Below, in pieces: positions 24,050 to 32,286 of a DNA stretch of 64,000 bases. The stretch lies in contig JACHMT010000005.1 of NCBI GenBank assembly GCA_014208095.1, positions 248,001 to 312,000 on the forward strand. The letters run 5' to 3'. A program made the position numbers and the translations under genes. The notes below the pieces were generated by a model, which saw only the letters and a list, made by a program, of their open reading frames with translations, ran no database searches and was not told where the DNA came from. The DNA is from Actinospineispora eucalypti. Its GTDB lineage: Bacteria; Actinomycetota; Actinomycetes; Mycobacteriales; Pseudonocardiaceae. Within the stretch, counting starts at the first letter, position 1, and the number at the start of each line of letters is the position of its first letter.

Positions 24050-24421
24050 ATGCCGTCGTTCCAGGATCTGATGCTTCCGTTGCTGATCCACAGCGCGGAC
24101 GGCGTCGTCCACTCCTGGCGACGGCTGCGCGACGAGTGCGCCGAAGACTTCGGGCTGACCGACAACCAGCTCGGTGACCGTATCCCCAGCGGCGGCACCC
24201 GGTTCGACAGCCGGATCAACTTCGCCCTGGCGCACCTGGTGCAGGCGGGACTGCTGTCCCGGCCCAAGCGCGGGTACCTGCGGATCACCCCGCGCGGGCG
24301 TGAGGTGATCGACCGCGACCTGCACCGGGTGGACATCAACCTGCTGCGGGAGTTCGAGGAGTACCGGGAGTTCCAGGCCAAGCTGCAGGCCCGCACGCCT
24401 CCGCCCCCGCCGCGCTGGTAG
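24050..24421 (+). CDS. Orphan Mrr N-terminal winged-helix domain protein
   Basis: A 123-residue protein whose whole body matches the Mrr_N DNA-binding domain: MPSFQDLMLPLLIHSADGVV, RLRDECAEDFGLTDNQ, RIPSGGTRFDSRINFALAHL, VQAGLLSRPKRGYLRITPRG. The endonuclease domain that normally follows in Mrr-type type IV restriction enzymes is absent. The protein ends after a short helix and a PPPPPRW tail. It may be a free-standing regulator or a remnant of a restriction gene. ATG at 24050 follows GGAG at 24041-24044; a GTG at 24044 overlaps it. Confidence 0.8.
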   Translation: MPSFQDLMLPLLIHSADGVVHSWRRLRDECAEDFGLTDNQLGDRIPSGGTRFDSRINFALAHLVQAGLLSRPKRGYLRITPRGREVIDRDLHRVDINLLREFEEYREFQAKLQARTPPPPPRW

Positions 24422-24508
24422 TCGCGGGCTCGGAAGCACCCCAACCAAATCGGCTCTCCCTCGGTCGTACCGGTCAGACGCACCGGAAATACCGAGGGGG
24501 AGATCGAC

Positions 24509-24904
24509 ATGCAGCGCATCCGCCAGACCGTGGCCCGAACCGCCGCCCTGTCCCTGTTCGCCGGCGCCGCCGTGGCACTCACGCCGGGTACCGCGCAGGC
24601 GGCGGTGGGCGACTGGGCCGCCATCGCCATCTCGCCGAGGACCGGCAACGTCGGCTGGAGCCTGAACGCCCCCTCGGCCGGCAGCGCGGTCGGCCGCGCG
24701 GTCAGCCAGTGCGGCGCTTCCGACTGCCAGGCCGTGGTCCGGGTGACCAACGGCTGCGCCGCCGTGGCGCAGGCCAGGAACCGGGCCTGGGGATGGGCCT
24801 ACGCCGGTTCCGCCGACCGGGCCGCCAGCCTGGCCAGGTCGGCCGCGCCCGGCCCGGGTGCCCGGGTGATCAAGTGGGTGTGCACCGACATCTCCGCCTA
24901 CTGA
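24509..24904 (+). CDS. Secreted DUF4189-domain protein
   Basis: A 131-residue exported protein. A Sec signal peptide (basic MQRIRQTVAR, hydrophobic core, cleavage after GTAQA near residue 31) precedes a DUF4189 domain. The domain is recognised by GDWAAIAISPRTGNVGWSLN, repeated short Gly/Ala segments and four Cys residues that probably form two disulfides (QCGASDCQ, NGCAAV, KWVCTD). The function of the domain is unknown; it is common in secreted actinobacterial proteins. GGGGGAG precedes the ATG. Confidence 0.85.
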   Translation: MQRIRQTVARTAALSLFAGAAVALTPGTAQAAVGDWAAIAISPRTGNVGWSLNAPSAGSAVGRAVSQCGASDCQAVVRVTNGCAAVAQARNRAWGWAYAGSADRAASLARSAAPGPGARVIKWVCTDISAY

Positions 24905-24954
24905 CCGGGGCATCCGGGATGCGCCGGGGGAGTGACGGCGCCCACAATGCGGAT

Positions 24955-26268
24955 ATGGCAGACGTACGGCAGATCGCGGAGTGCGTGGGCGAGCCCGAGG
25001 GCACGGTGGCGCAGTGGGACAGCCTCGGCCTGCTCGCCGAGCCCGCGGTGGAGCGCGCCAGGCTGATCGGTTTCGCCGCCCGGCGGGGTGTCTCCGCCGC
25101 GGAGATCGCCGAGCTGCTCGACCGGGGCCAGGACGTGATCGGCAGCTTCGTGGAGTTCGTGCAGGCCGAGTGCGGCAGCCGCCCGTTCGGCGCACTGGCC
25201 GAGCTGTCCGAGCTGGACCCCGGGCTCGTCCGGCGGCTGTGGATCGCCGCCGGGCTGAGCGACCAGCGGGACGTCTACGACGAGGACGTCGAGTTGTTCG
25301 GCGGGCTCGCCGCCGCGTTGCGCCTGGGGTTGCCCGAGGACGCGCTGCTCCAGCTGGTCCGGGTGTTCGGGGACGCCATGGGGCGGGTGGCCGAGGCGCA
25401 GATCCGGTTGTTCCACCTGCAGGTGCACTCGCGGATGCGGGCCGAGGGGTTGTCCGGGGTGCGGCTGCTGGAGACCGCGCGGGCGGTGAGCGACCCGCTG
25501 ACCGAGCTCGGCGACGCCGCCCTCGCCTACTTCCACCGCAAGGCGATGCAACGGGCGTTGCGCGAGGACATGATCATGCACCTGACCGAGGACCTGGCGG
25601 CGGAGGAGACCGAGGTAGGCCAGGTGTCGGTGGCCGTGCTGTTCGCCGACCTGGCCGGGTTCACCCCGATGACCGAGGCGATGGGGGACCGGGTGGCGGC
25701 CGCGGTGGTCGAGCGGTTCTCCGACGTGGTGCGGGAAGCCACCGGGGAGGCCGGCGGGCGGATCATCAAGCAGATCGGCGACGAGTTCATGCTGGCCTTC
25801 GGCACCGCCGCGGCCGCGGTCAGCTGCGGGCTGGGCCTGGCCGAACGGCTGGCCGAGGAGCCCAACTTCCCCGCGCTGCGCATGGGCGCGCACGTCGGCA
25901 GCGCCCTGTACCGCGAGGGTGACTACCTGGGCACCACGGTCAACATCGCGGCCCGGGTGGCCGGGCACGCCACCCGGGGCCAGTTCCTGGTCACCGAGGC
26001 GATGCGCGATCAGCTGCCCGGCGACGGGCAGGACGTGAAGTTCGAGCCGGTGGGCGGGCGCCGGCTGAAGGGCATCCAGGGCGAGGTCCCGCTGTTCGAC
26101 CTGCGCGCGGGCACCGCCCGTCCGGGCCGGGCGGTCGATCCGGTGTGCCGCATGGAAGTGGACCCGACGCGGGCGGCCGCCGAACTGTCCTGGCGGGAGG
26201 ACCGGGTGTACTTCTGCTCGGACGACTGCTTGCGCCAGTTCGTCGCGACCCCGGGCCGGTTTGTCTAG
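24955..26268 (+). CDS. Class III adenylate cyclase with a C-terminal YHS metal-binding domain
   Basis: The 437-residue protein has three parts. Residues 1-220 are a helical regulatory region resembling that of mycobacterial Rv1264-like cyclases, with a MerR-like start (RQIAECVGEPEGTVAQWDSL). Residues about 225-390 are the cyclase: metal Asp in LFADLAGFT, adenine-selecting Lys and second metal Asp in IIKQIGDEFMLAF, and the transition-state Asn/Arg in TVNIAARVAG. Residues 394-437 are a YHS domain (DPVCRMEVDPTRAAAEL, then YFCSDDCLRQFVATP) with the Cys pattern found in metal-handling proteins. The fusion suggests cAMP output tuned by a metal or redox signal, which is inference. No strong ribosome binding site is visible. 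Confidence 0.85.
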   Translation: MADVRQIAECVGEPEGTVAQWDSLGLLAEPAVERARLIGFAARRGVSAAEIAELLDRGQDVIGSFVEFVQAECGSRPFGALAELSELDPGLVRRLWIAAGLSDQRDVYDEDVELFGGLAAALRLGLPEDALLQLVRVFGDAMGRVAEAQIRLFHLQVHSRMRAEGLSGVRLLETARAVSDPLTELGDAALAYFHRKAMQRALREDMIMHLTEDLAAEETEVGQVSVAVLFADLAGFTPMTEAMGDRVAAAVVERFSDVVREATGEAGGRIIKQIGDEFMLAFGTAAAAVSCGLGLAERLAEEPNFPALRMGAHVGSALYREGDYLGTTVNIAARVAGHATRGQFLVTEAMRDQLPGDGQDVKFEPVGGRRLKGIQGEVPLFDLRAGTARPGRAVDPVCRMEVDPTRAAAELSWREDRVYFCSDDCLRQFVATPGRFV

Positions 26269-26272
26269 TGCC

Positions 26273-26776
26273 CTAGTGGCCGTCCTCGAGCTCGGGTAGC
26301 CACAGCGGTCGCGCGCCCACCTGGCCGGGGTCGACCCGCCGGGCCAGGGCCCGGCTCACCTCGGCGTGCATGCCGGCCAGCGAGGGATGCAACACCGAGG
26401 CGAACACCCGCCGCTCGGCGGGCTCCAGGCCCTCCAGGTCGGCCAGGTCGATCAGGTGGCCGGGCGTGCAGCCGTGCCCGTAGGTGGCGGCCAGCTTGAC
26501 CAGGTAGTCCAGGCTGGGTTTGGCGCCGCCGTGCGGCCAGGTCTCGTGCTCGCTGATCCGGTTGTCCGAGATGCGCTCGTTGTGCAGCGTCCGGTACCGC
26601 TGCGCCACCTTCCACTGCGGCCAGCCCAAGGCATGCCGCCACGCGATGCGCGGGCGCAGGCTGAACCGGCGCCCCATCTCCGCCGCGATCAGCGGCAGGC
26701 TCAAGCCGAGCGCGTGCATGCGCTCGCGCATTTCGTCCCGCGTCGCCTTCGCGGAGTCACTGGATCGTCTGGGCAT
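26273..26776 (-). CDS. XRE-like helix-turn-helix regulator
   Basis: A 167-residue protein with a basic N-terminus, a helix RMHALGLSLPLIAAEMGRRF and a second DNA-binding-like region ERISDNRISEHETWP. The rest, SLDYLVKLAATYGHGCTPGH, resembles the actinomycete XRE regulators that recognise whiB- or developmental-type promoters. The C-terminus is Arg/Leu rich. It is convergent with the cyclase gene, with stops only a few bases apart. Its target is unknown. Confidence 0.65.
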   Translation of the reverse strand: MPRRSSDSAKATRDEMRERMHALGLSLPLIAAEMGRRFSLRPRIAWRHALGWPQWKVAQRYRTLHNERISDNRISEHETWPHGGAKPSLDYLVKLAATYGHGCTPGHLIDLADLEGLEPAERRVFASVLHPSLAGMHAEVSRALARRVDPGQVGARPLWLPELEDGH

Positions 26777-27071
26777 GTGCTTCCCCCACGGTCATCGGCA
26801 CTCAATGCCGCGGGCAAACAGTAGCCAGAGCGGACGACAGAGCCGGTGGGGATGACTCCCTGAACGCCCGAAGAAACGGGGCGATAGCGAAGCATTTTCC
26901 CTGCTCAAGTGGCATATAGCGCCCGGGAAAATGTTCCCGCTGAAACCGGGGTCGATTGACCCTTTATTGGCTCATCATCGTATCCCGCACCGGCACGGCG
27001 CGGCGCACTAACTGTGTCGAACACCTGATCGAACGACACCCATTCTAAAGAGTATAAGAGTTGGAGCGGCG
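26777..27071. promoter_or_regulatory. AT-richer control region upstream of the small Cys protein
   Basis: This spacer is more AT rich than its surroundings. It holds a short hairpin, GGGTC-GATT-GACCC (26949-26962), followed by TTTATT, which could be a weak terminator on the + strand. Further on is a dyad at 27014-27039 and a -10-like TATAAG at 27053-27058. No gene is seen. Confidence 0.5.
27014..27039. promoter_or_regulatory. SOS-like (LexA) dyad upstream of the small Cys protein
   Basis: TCGAAC-ACCT-GATCGA (27017-27032) matches the actinobacterial SOS box TCGAAC-N4-GTTCGA with one mismatch. It is enclosed in a larger dyad, GTGTCG-N14-CGACAC (27014-27039). It sits just upstream of TATAAG and 33 bases before the start codon. 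Confidence 0.45.
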
Positions 27072-27308
27072 ATGGACGTTCGCCCCGTTGACGAATTCGT
27101 TCACTTCATCGTGCTGAACGGGCACACCGCGGACCTGCTCAACGAGCACGTCCGCAAGTTCGAGGGGGACACCTGTGCATCCTGCGGGAAGATCTGGCCG
27201 TGCAACATGCGCCGGGTTGCCGAGCGGGCGCTCCGTCGGATCGGCCTCGTCGGCCCGATCCGGTCGTCATCGTTAGCGAACATGCGTTCGAACTATGTGA
27301 TATTCTGA
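27072..27308 (+). CDS. Small Cys-containing protein of unknown function
   Basis: The 78-residue product is acidic at first and carries CASCGKIWPCNMRRVAERAL near residue 36. This three-cysteine motif, C-x2-C-x4-C, could bind a metal. The C-terminus is basic. I do not recognise the family, though a similar Cys pattern occurs in other short actinobacterial proteins. GGAG lies six bases before the ATG, and a -10 box and an SOS-like dyad are upstream. It ends at a stop overlapping the promoter of the DUF222 gene. Confidence 0.6.
   Translation: MDVRPVDEFVHFIVLNGHTADLLNEHVRKFEGDTCASCGKIWPCNMRRVAERALRRIGLVGPIRSSSLANMRSNYVIF
27276..27306 (+). promoter_or_regulatory. SOS box and promoter of the DUF222/HNH gene
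   Basis: GCGAAC-ATGC-GTTCGA (27276-27291) fits the actinobacterial LexA box TCGAAC-N4-GTTCGA with one mismatch. A -10 box TATTCT follows at 27301-27306. Transcription would start about seven bases on, at or next to the GTG at 27313, so the mRNA is probably leaderless. DUF222 (13E12-repeat) genes in Mycobacterium tuberculosis are known to be LexA-controlled. Confidence 0.65.
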
Positions 27309-27312
27309 TGTT

Positions 27313-29079
27313 GTGGGCGCAGGCAGCGTGGTTCCGCCGGATCTTGAGGATCGTGACCTCGATCCGGGGCTGATGGCGTTGCTGCACGGGCTGGATCCGG
27401 ATCTGGTGGCGAACGAGGATGTTCCTCGAGTGTTGGCGGCGATCGGGCGGGTGCGGGCCCGTTGGGACGCGCTGGAGCTGGCCTGGGTGGACGAGACGGC
27501 CCGGCGGGATCCTTCGGCGCCGCCCGGTGCGGGTCGGCGGTTGGCGCGCCCGCACCGGTTCGGCGCGGATGAGGTGCGGGTGGCGCTGGGTTGGCCGCGC
27601 CAACGAGCCGAACGGGAGGTGGCGTTCGCCGACGAGCTGCGCGAGCTGCTGCCCGAGGTGGCCGCTGCCTGGTACGACGGGGTGATCGACCGGGCCAAGG
27701 CCCGGACTTGTCACACCTACCTGGCCGACCTGCCGGCAACCGAGCGGGCCAGGGTGTGGTCGGAGGTGGCGGGCAAGATCGCGGGTTGGAACACCGGCCG
27801 GCTCGCCGCCCGGCTGCGCAAACTCACCCTCGCCGCCGCGCCGGACAGAGCTGAGGAACGCTACGAGCGGGCGGTGGCGGCCCGTCGCGCGGTGTGGTTC
27901 CTCAACCCCGACGGCACAGCTTCGCTGGCGTTGGACGGGGTCGCGCCGGGTGACGCGGCGGCGGCGAAGAAGCGCATCAGCGCACTGGCCCGCGCACTCC
28001 GGCGCACCGGCTGCCCCGGCAGCATGGATCAGCTGCGCGCGGACATCACCCTCGCGCTGTTGGACGGCACCCTGGAAGGCCTGACCAGCGCGCAGATCCT
28101 CGCCCACTTCCGCCCCACCACGGGAAACGAGTCGGTCCCGCTGCCGAGCACGCCAGCCACCGTTGCTTCTGACGCGCCGCCGGCCGCGAAATCCCTCGCG
28201 ACATCCGTTGCGGAACCCGGTGCCGCCAAGGCCCGCGCGGCGAAACCCGCCGCTACGGAACCTGTCGGCATCGAACCCAGCTACATCGAACCCAGCTACA
28301 TCGAACCCAGCGGCACCGAACCTGACGGCACCGTTGCCGGGAAGTCCCGCGCCGCGAGACCCGACGGGGCCGGGAACCGACCCGGGGCCGACGTCGTGCT
28401 CGAACTGGGCACCCTCATCGGCGCCGACCAACGCCCCGGCGAACTCCCGGAGCTACGGGGCGCGATACCCGGCCACGTCGCCCGCACCGAAGCCCTGGCC
28501 CAACGACGCGGGCAGTGGATCGTCGCCGTGTGTGATCACCAGGGTTACCTGCTGTGCTGCGAAACCCTGCGTGCCCGCCCCGCCGGCGCCACCGACCGCT
28601 ACCGGGGCGGGACCGTCGAGCTGCGAATGACCCTCACCCAGCTCGAACGCTGGCTCCACGACCCCCCGCCGGGCTTCGAGAAGCTGATTGCCGAGATCGC
28701 TGCCCGATATCGCGCCTGGCGACAACGAGCTGCCGACCTGAACGCCCAACTCGACCGGCGGTTCCCGACGGCGGGGTTGCGCCGATGGATCGAGACCCGC
28801 GACCAAACCTGCCTCGGCCCCGGCGGATGCGGGCGACCCGCCCGACAGTCCGACATCGACCACACCCGCGACGTCCAACACGGCGGCAAGACCCTCCATA
28901 TCAACCTCAGCCCACAATGCGGGCACGACCATCTACTCAAGACCGAGGGCGGTTGGACGCTGCACCAACCCGAACCGGGCGTTCTGGTCTGGCGCAGCCC
29001 ACTCGGCCAGACCTACCGAACCAGAGCAGACCCGCTCATCGACCCACCACCCGAACTCGGCCCCGACCCGCCCTTCTAA
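27313..29079 (+). CDS. DUF222 / HNH endonuclease (13E12-repeat family) protein
   Basis: The 588-residue protein has the DUF222 region (about residues 20-250) and a variable Ala/Pro/Thr linker. The HNH nuclease motif is at about residues 497-545: TCLGPGGCGRPARQ, the catalytic IDHTRDVQHGG, then NLSPQCGHDHLLKT. The linker holds a short tandem repeat, PSYIEPSYIEPS, near residue 320, encoded by 15-bp DNA repeats. Such genes occur in many copies in actinobacteria and behave as mobile-like, damage-inducible elements whose function is unclear. GTG at 27313 fits a leaderless start under the SOS box. It ends in a 4-base convergent overlap with the next gene. Confidence 0.88.
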   Translation: MGAGSVVPPDLEDRDLDPGLMALLHGLDPDLVANEDVPRVLAAIGRVRARWDALELAWVDETARRDPSAPPGAGRRLARPHRFGADEVRVALGWPRQRAEREVAFADELRELLPEVAAAWYDGVIDRAKARTCHTYLADLPATERARVWSEVAGKIAGWNTGRLAARLRKLTLAAAPDRAEERYERAVAARRAVWFLNPDGTASLALDGVAPGDAAAAKKRISALARALRRTGCPGSMDQLRADITLALLDGTLEGLTSAQILAHFRPTTGNESVPLPSTPATVASDAPPAAKSLATSVAEPGAAKARAAKPAATEPVGIEPSYIEPSYIEPSGTEPDGTVAGKSRAARPDGAGNRPGADVVLELGTLIGADQRPGELPELRGAIPGHVARTEALAQRRGQWIVAVCDHQGYLLCCETLRARPAGATDRYRGGTVELRMTLTQLERWLHDPPPGFEKLIAEIAARYRAWRQRAADLNAQLDRRFPTAGLRRWIETRDQTCLGPGGCGRPARQSDIDHTRDVQHGGKTLHINLSPQCGHDHLLKTEGGWTLHQPEPGVLVWRSPLGQTYRTRADPLIDPPPELGPDPPF

Positions 29080-30074
29080 CTCGCGGACCAGCCGGGCAGG
29101 GTGACCGTGTGCGCCTGGTTGCGGGCCTTCGCCAAGGGCTGGGTGGCGCCGAGGGCGTCGGTGGCGCGAGCGGTGACCAGGCGCTCGCCGGGAGGCAGCG
29201 TGGCCAGGTCCAGGTCTACGGTGAAGCGCTGCCAGTCGAACCGGCCGGGCTCGCGGGCGTTCACAGCGGCGGGAAGCCAGCGGTCACCGACGCCGATCTC
29301 CACCCGGGTGACCGGCGCCGAGCCCCACGCCCAGCCGTACACGGTGAGCTTCCCTCCGGCCTCGGCGTGCCCGGTGACCAGACTGTTCACGTCGATGTCG
29401 CGCACCGGCGCCGGCTCGATCGAGCCGGGCCGTTCGCGCTGGTAGAGCCGCGTGGTGAACAGGTGCACCGGGCGACCGGTGGCCACGGTCAGTCCGTCCA
29501 GCCACTTCACGTTGTTGGTGCCGAAGTAGCCCGGCACGAACAGCCGCGCCGGGAAACCGTGGCCCGGGGTCAGCGGGGCACCGTTCATCTCGTAGGCAAC
29601 CAGGCCGCGCTCGACGACCACCGCGAGCGGGACGTCCTTCAGGTAGTCCAGGTCCTCCCAGTCGCCGAACCGGCCGAAATCGAGGCCTCGCGCCCAGAGG
29701 CTGTCCGCTCCGGCGTCGGCGCCGGCCATGGTCAGCAGGTCGCGCACCGGCACCCCGCGCCACGTCACGTTCGCCGCCCGGCGCACCGGCTCGTCCGGCC
29801 GCAGTGGGCTGCCGTAGCACTCCAGTACCGCGGTCACCGTGACCGCGGGCAACGCGCGCAGCTCGTCCAGGGTGAGCCGCAGTGGCCGGTCCACCATGCC
29901 GTCCACTCGCAGCGCCCACCCCTCGGCGGGAACCTCGGCGAGTCCGAAGTGTCCGATCAGGTAGACGTTCTCGGTTTCGGTGACCGGTGCGTCCAGCGCG
30001 GTTGGGTCCGGGGTCCACCGGAGGGCGCCCTCGGCCATCCTGGCGCGGGCGTTCGGCGGTTCGGTCTGAGACAC
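29076..30074 (-). CDS. Sulfite-oxidase-family molybdopterin oxidoreductase
   Basis: A 332-residue protein with the Mo-cofactor domain. The Mo-ligand Cys is in TAVLECYGS (family LECxGN), followed by VTWRGVPVRDLLTMAG, then APLTPGHGFPARLFVPGYFG and NVKWLDGL. The C-terminal domain, VTRVEIGVGDRWLPA onward, is the Ig-like dimerisation domain. No haem or membrane segment is present and I see no export signal, so it appears cytoplasmic and may accept electrons to a carrier as in bacterial SorA/YedY relatives. The substrate could be sulfite or a related oxyanion. Confidence 0.85.
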   Translation of the reverse strand: MSQTEPPNARARMAEGALRWTPDPTALDAPVTETENVYLIGHFGLAEVPAEGWALRVDGMVDRPLRLTLDELRALPAVTVTAVLECYGSPLRPDEPVRRAANVTWRGVPVRDLLTMAGADAGADSLWARGLDFGRFGDWEDLDYLKDVPLAVVVERGLVAYEMNGAPLTPGHGFPARLFVPGYFGTNNVKWLDGLTVATGRPVHLFTTRLYQRERPGSIEPAPVRDIDVNSLVTGHAEAGGKLTVYGWAWGSAPVTRVEIGVGDRWLPAAVNAREPGRFDWQRFTVDLDLATLPPGERLVTARATDALGATQPLAKARNQAHTVTLPGWSAS

Positions 30075-30236
30075 GGCTCCTCCGTCGATCGGTGTGCGCT
30101 GGGGGCCGCCTGGACGACGCTAGGTAGCCGGCCAACGCCCGTCAAGCGGGGGCACCGGAGGCCGGGGGCAGTTCGGTGGGCGGTGGGGCACCGGCGTGCA
30201 CCAGGATGGGCGGCAGGGGCACGGCGGAGCAGGGGC

Positions 30237-31943
30237 ATGGGGGGTCAGGTGGCGGAACCGGAGGAACCGGCGCCGAGGAATCCGGATGGGCCGGTGGAAC
30301 GGGGGCCGGGCGAGCCGGATGGGTCGGTGGAACGGGGGCCGGGCGAGCCGGATGGGTCGGTGGAACGGGGGCCGGGCGAGCCGGATGGGTCGGTGGAACG
30401 GGGGCCGGGCGAGCCGGATGGGTCGGTGGAACGGGGGCCGGGCGAGCCGGGCGGGTCGGTGGAACGGGGGCCGGGGGAGCCGGGCGGGTCGGTGGAACGG
30501 GGGCCGGCGGAGCCGGATGGGTCGGTGGAACGGGCGCCGGGGGAGCCGGACGGATCGGCGGAACGGGCGCCGGGGGAACCGGATGGGCCGGCGGAACCGG
30601 AGTCGGTGGAGCCGAGGCAACCGGAGGCCGAGAGATCGCCGGAATCGGTATCGGGCACGTCGGAGCCGATGGGTGCCGCGGAACCCGGGCACGGAGAGCC
30701 GAGGCCGATGCGGCCCGCGGGGCCGGCGGAGCAGCTACCGGACGAGTCGGCGGAGCCGAAATCGAGGCCTGCGCTCGAAACCGAACGACCTGTGACGTCG
30801 GGGCCGCCGCTACCCGGGCCGGCGCAATCCGGACCGGCATCGGCCCTGCCGGCGTGGGCACGACCGGCGGGGCTGGAGCCATGGGAACGACCGGCAGGAC
30901 TGCGGCCGGTGTCCAGTCAACCGTGGTCCGGACAACCCGCACCGAAACAACCGGGATCGGGACAACCGGGATCGGGACAACCGGGATCGGGACAACCGGG
31001 ATCGGGACAACCGGGATCGGGACAACCGGGATCGGGACAACCGTGGCCGGGACAACCGTGGCCGAGTCAACCGTGGGCGGGGCAGCCGTCAGCGGGGCAG
31101 CCGTGGCAACGGCCGGGGCCGGCGCATCCTGAGCCGGTGTCGGCGGGATCCGGGGCGCCTCCGCCGCGGCTCGAGCCGGCGGGACGGAAGCCGCCGTGGA
31201 TGACCGGCGGCGAGGCGGTCTATGCGGTGTTCCTGGTCGGGCTGCTCGTCATGGTTTACCTGTTCGCCGATGCGTTCCAGCTGTTGCGGGAGCCGGATGA
31301 CGGAGTGCTGCCCATCCGGTCACCCGCCACGGAGGGGGTCGGGTCGTACGCGTTCCTGCGCACCACGCCCGGTGGGCGTCCGGTCAGCTTCGACCGGTGC
31401 CGGCCGGTCCACTACGTGGTGAGCGCCCACGGGTTGCCGCCGGACGGGGTGGAGCTGGTCCGCGAGGCGGTGGACGAGGTCAGCGAGCGGACCGGGCTCA
31501 CCTTCGTGATGGACGGGGTGACGTCCGAGGTCCCCCGGCCGAGGCGGAACGCGGCGCGCGGCTACGCCCAGGACTGGACGCCGGTCCTGATCGCCTGGGC
31601 GGACCGCGCGGACTTCCCGGTCCGGGACACCGGGCAGGCCGGCGACGTGGAGGGCATCGCGTTGAACACCTGGAGCATGCCGAGCGGACCCGAGTCGGCG
31701 CGGTTCGTGTCCGGCCAGATCGTGCTGTTCCGGGACAATCTGGCCAAGATCGCAACCGGTCGGAGCGGCCGGCTGATCCAGAAGGCGATCCTGCTGCACG
31801 AGCTCGGGCATCTGGTCGGGCTCGACCACGTGAGCGATCCCGGCGAGCTGATGGCGCCGATGTACACCGGGCTGACCGGGTTCGGTCCGGGCGATCGCCA
31901 GGGGCTGGCGGAGCTCGGCGCGGTCCCCTGCATGCCCCGCTGA
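30237..31943 (+). CDS. Membrane-anchored metalloprotease (matrixin-like) with a long repeat region
   Basis: The 568-residue protein has an N-terminal cytosolic region of about 320 residues built almost entirely of repeats. First come 11-residue units (VERGPGEPDGS), then Pro/Glu-rich sequence, then five-residue units (PGSGQ). A single membrane segment lies at about 325-346 (VYAVFLVGLLVMVYLF). The outside domain ends with a zinc protease signature: HELGHLVGLDH at 521-531, with a Met-turn in GELMAPMYTGL. This is the extended metzincin motif. The orientation, N-terminus inside, is inferred from the lack of a cleavable signal. GGAG lies seven bases before the ATG. The ligand or target is unknown. 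Confidence 0.8.
   Translation: MGGQVAEPEEPAPRNPDGPVERGPGEPDGSVERGPGEPDGSVERGPGEPDGSVERGPGEPDGSVERGPGEPGGSVERGPGEPGGSVERGPAEPDGSVERAPGEPDGSAERAPGEPDGPAEPESVEPRQPEAERSPESVSGTSEPMGAAEPGHGEPRPMRPAGPAEQLPDESAEPKSRPALETERPVTSGPPLPGPAQSGPASALPAWARPAGLEPWERPAGLRPVSSQPWSGQPAPKQPGSGQPGSGQPGSGQPGSGQPGSGQPGSGQPWPGQPWPSQPWAGQPSAGQPWQRPGPAHPEPVSAGSGAPPPRLEPAGRKPPWMTGGEAVYAVFLVGLLVMVYLFADAFQLLREPDDGVLPIRSPATEGVGSYAFLRTTPGGRPVSFDRCRPVHYVVSAHGLPPDGVELVREAVDEVSERTGLTFVMDGVTSEVPRPRRNAARGYAQDWTPVLIAWADRADFPVRDTGQAGDVEGIALNTWSMPSGPESARFVSGQIVLFRDNLAKIATGRSGRLIQKAILLHELGHLVGLDHVSDPGELMAPMYTGLTGFGPGDRQGLAELGAVPCMPR
30294..30590 (+). repeat. 33-bp tandem repeat (nine units) in the metalloprotease gene
   Basis: Units start at 30294, 30327, 30360, 30393, 30426, 30459, 30492, 30525 and 30558, each beginning GTGGAACGGGGGCCGGG or a variant. 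The first four are almost identical and later ones diverge. Each encodes one VERGPGEPDGS unit. Confidence 0.92.
30947..31081 (+). repeat. 15-bp tandem repeat (about nine units) in the metalloprotease gene
   Basis: ACAACCGGGATCGGG recurs every 15 bases from 30947 to about 31051, then degenerates to ACAACCGTGGCCGGG. It encodes the five-residue Gln-Pro-Gly-Ser-Gly unit just before the membrane segment. Confidence 0.92.
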
Positions 31944-32021
31944 CCGGCGACAAGACCCAATCCTGATACTTATTTCACATACCCAACGTCCGTCATGTGA
32001 CACTTGCAACAGGAGTGACCC

Positions 32022-32126
32022 ATGAGTCGGCAGAATGTTGTGGTGACTGGCAAAGCCGCCCGCGGCGGGCCGCTTTCCGCCTACCATTTGCCGGCTAGCT
32101 GCGATATATCGATAACGATCTGTTGA
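32022..32126 (+). CDS. Possible 34-residue peptide with a strong ribosome binding site
   Basis: A short frame runs from ATG 32022 to TGA 32124-32126. AGGAG at 32011-32015 lies six bases upstream, one of the cleaner ribosome sites in this region. The peptide has Lys/Arg in the first half and ends in PASCDISITIC, with Cys at residues 27 and 34. It could be a leader peptide or a small secreted or modified peptide, but it has no recognisable family and no modifying enzyme nearby. Treat as a candidate. Confidence 0.35.
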   Translation: MSRQNVVVTGKAARGGPLSAYHLPASCDISITIC

Positions 32127-32286
32127 ACGGCGTGTCGACCGGATAACCGGCCTCGCAAGATCGCCCACACGGCGGAGTGACATCGATGTGCGCTCAGCGG
32201 TGTGACAAGGACGATAAGCGGGTGAGCGGCTTTAACTCGTGTGGGTGGCTGTGCGGCGAACTGATGACACTTATCTTCGAACCATC

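Noticed and set aside
28554..30236. N-terminal extension of the metalloprotease
   Set aside because: The frame is open upstream but runs antisense to the sulfite-oxidase-family gene and across the HNH gene; ATG 30237 has a good ribosome site and starts the repeats.
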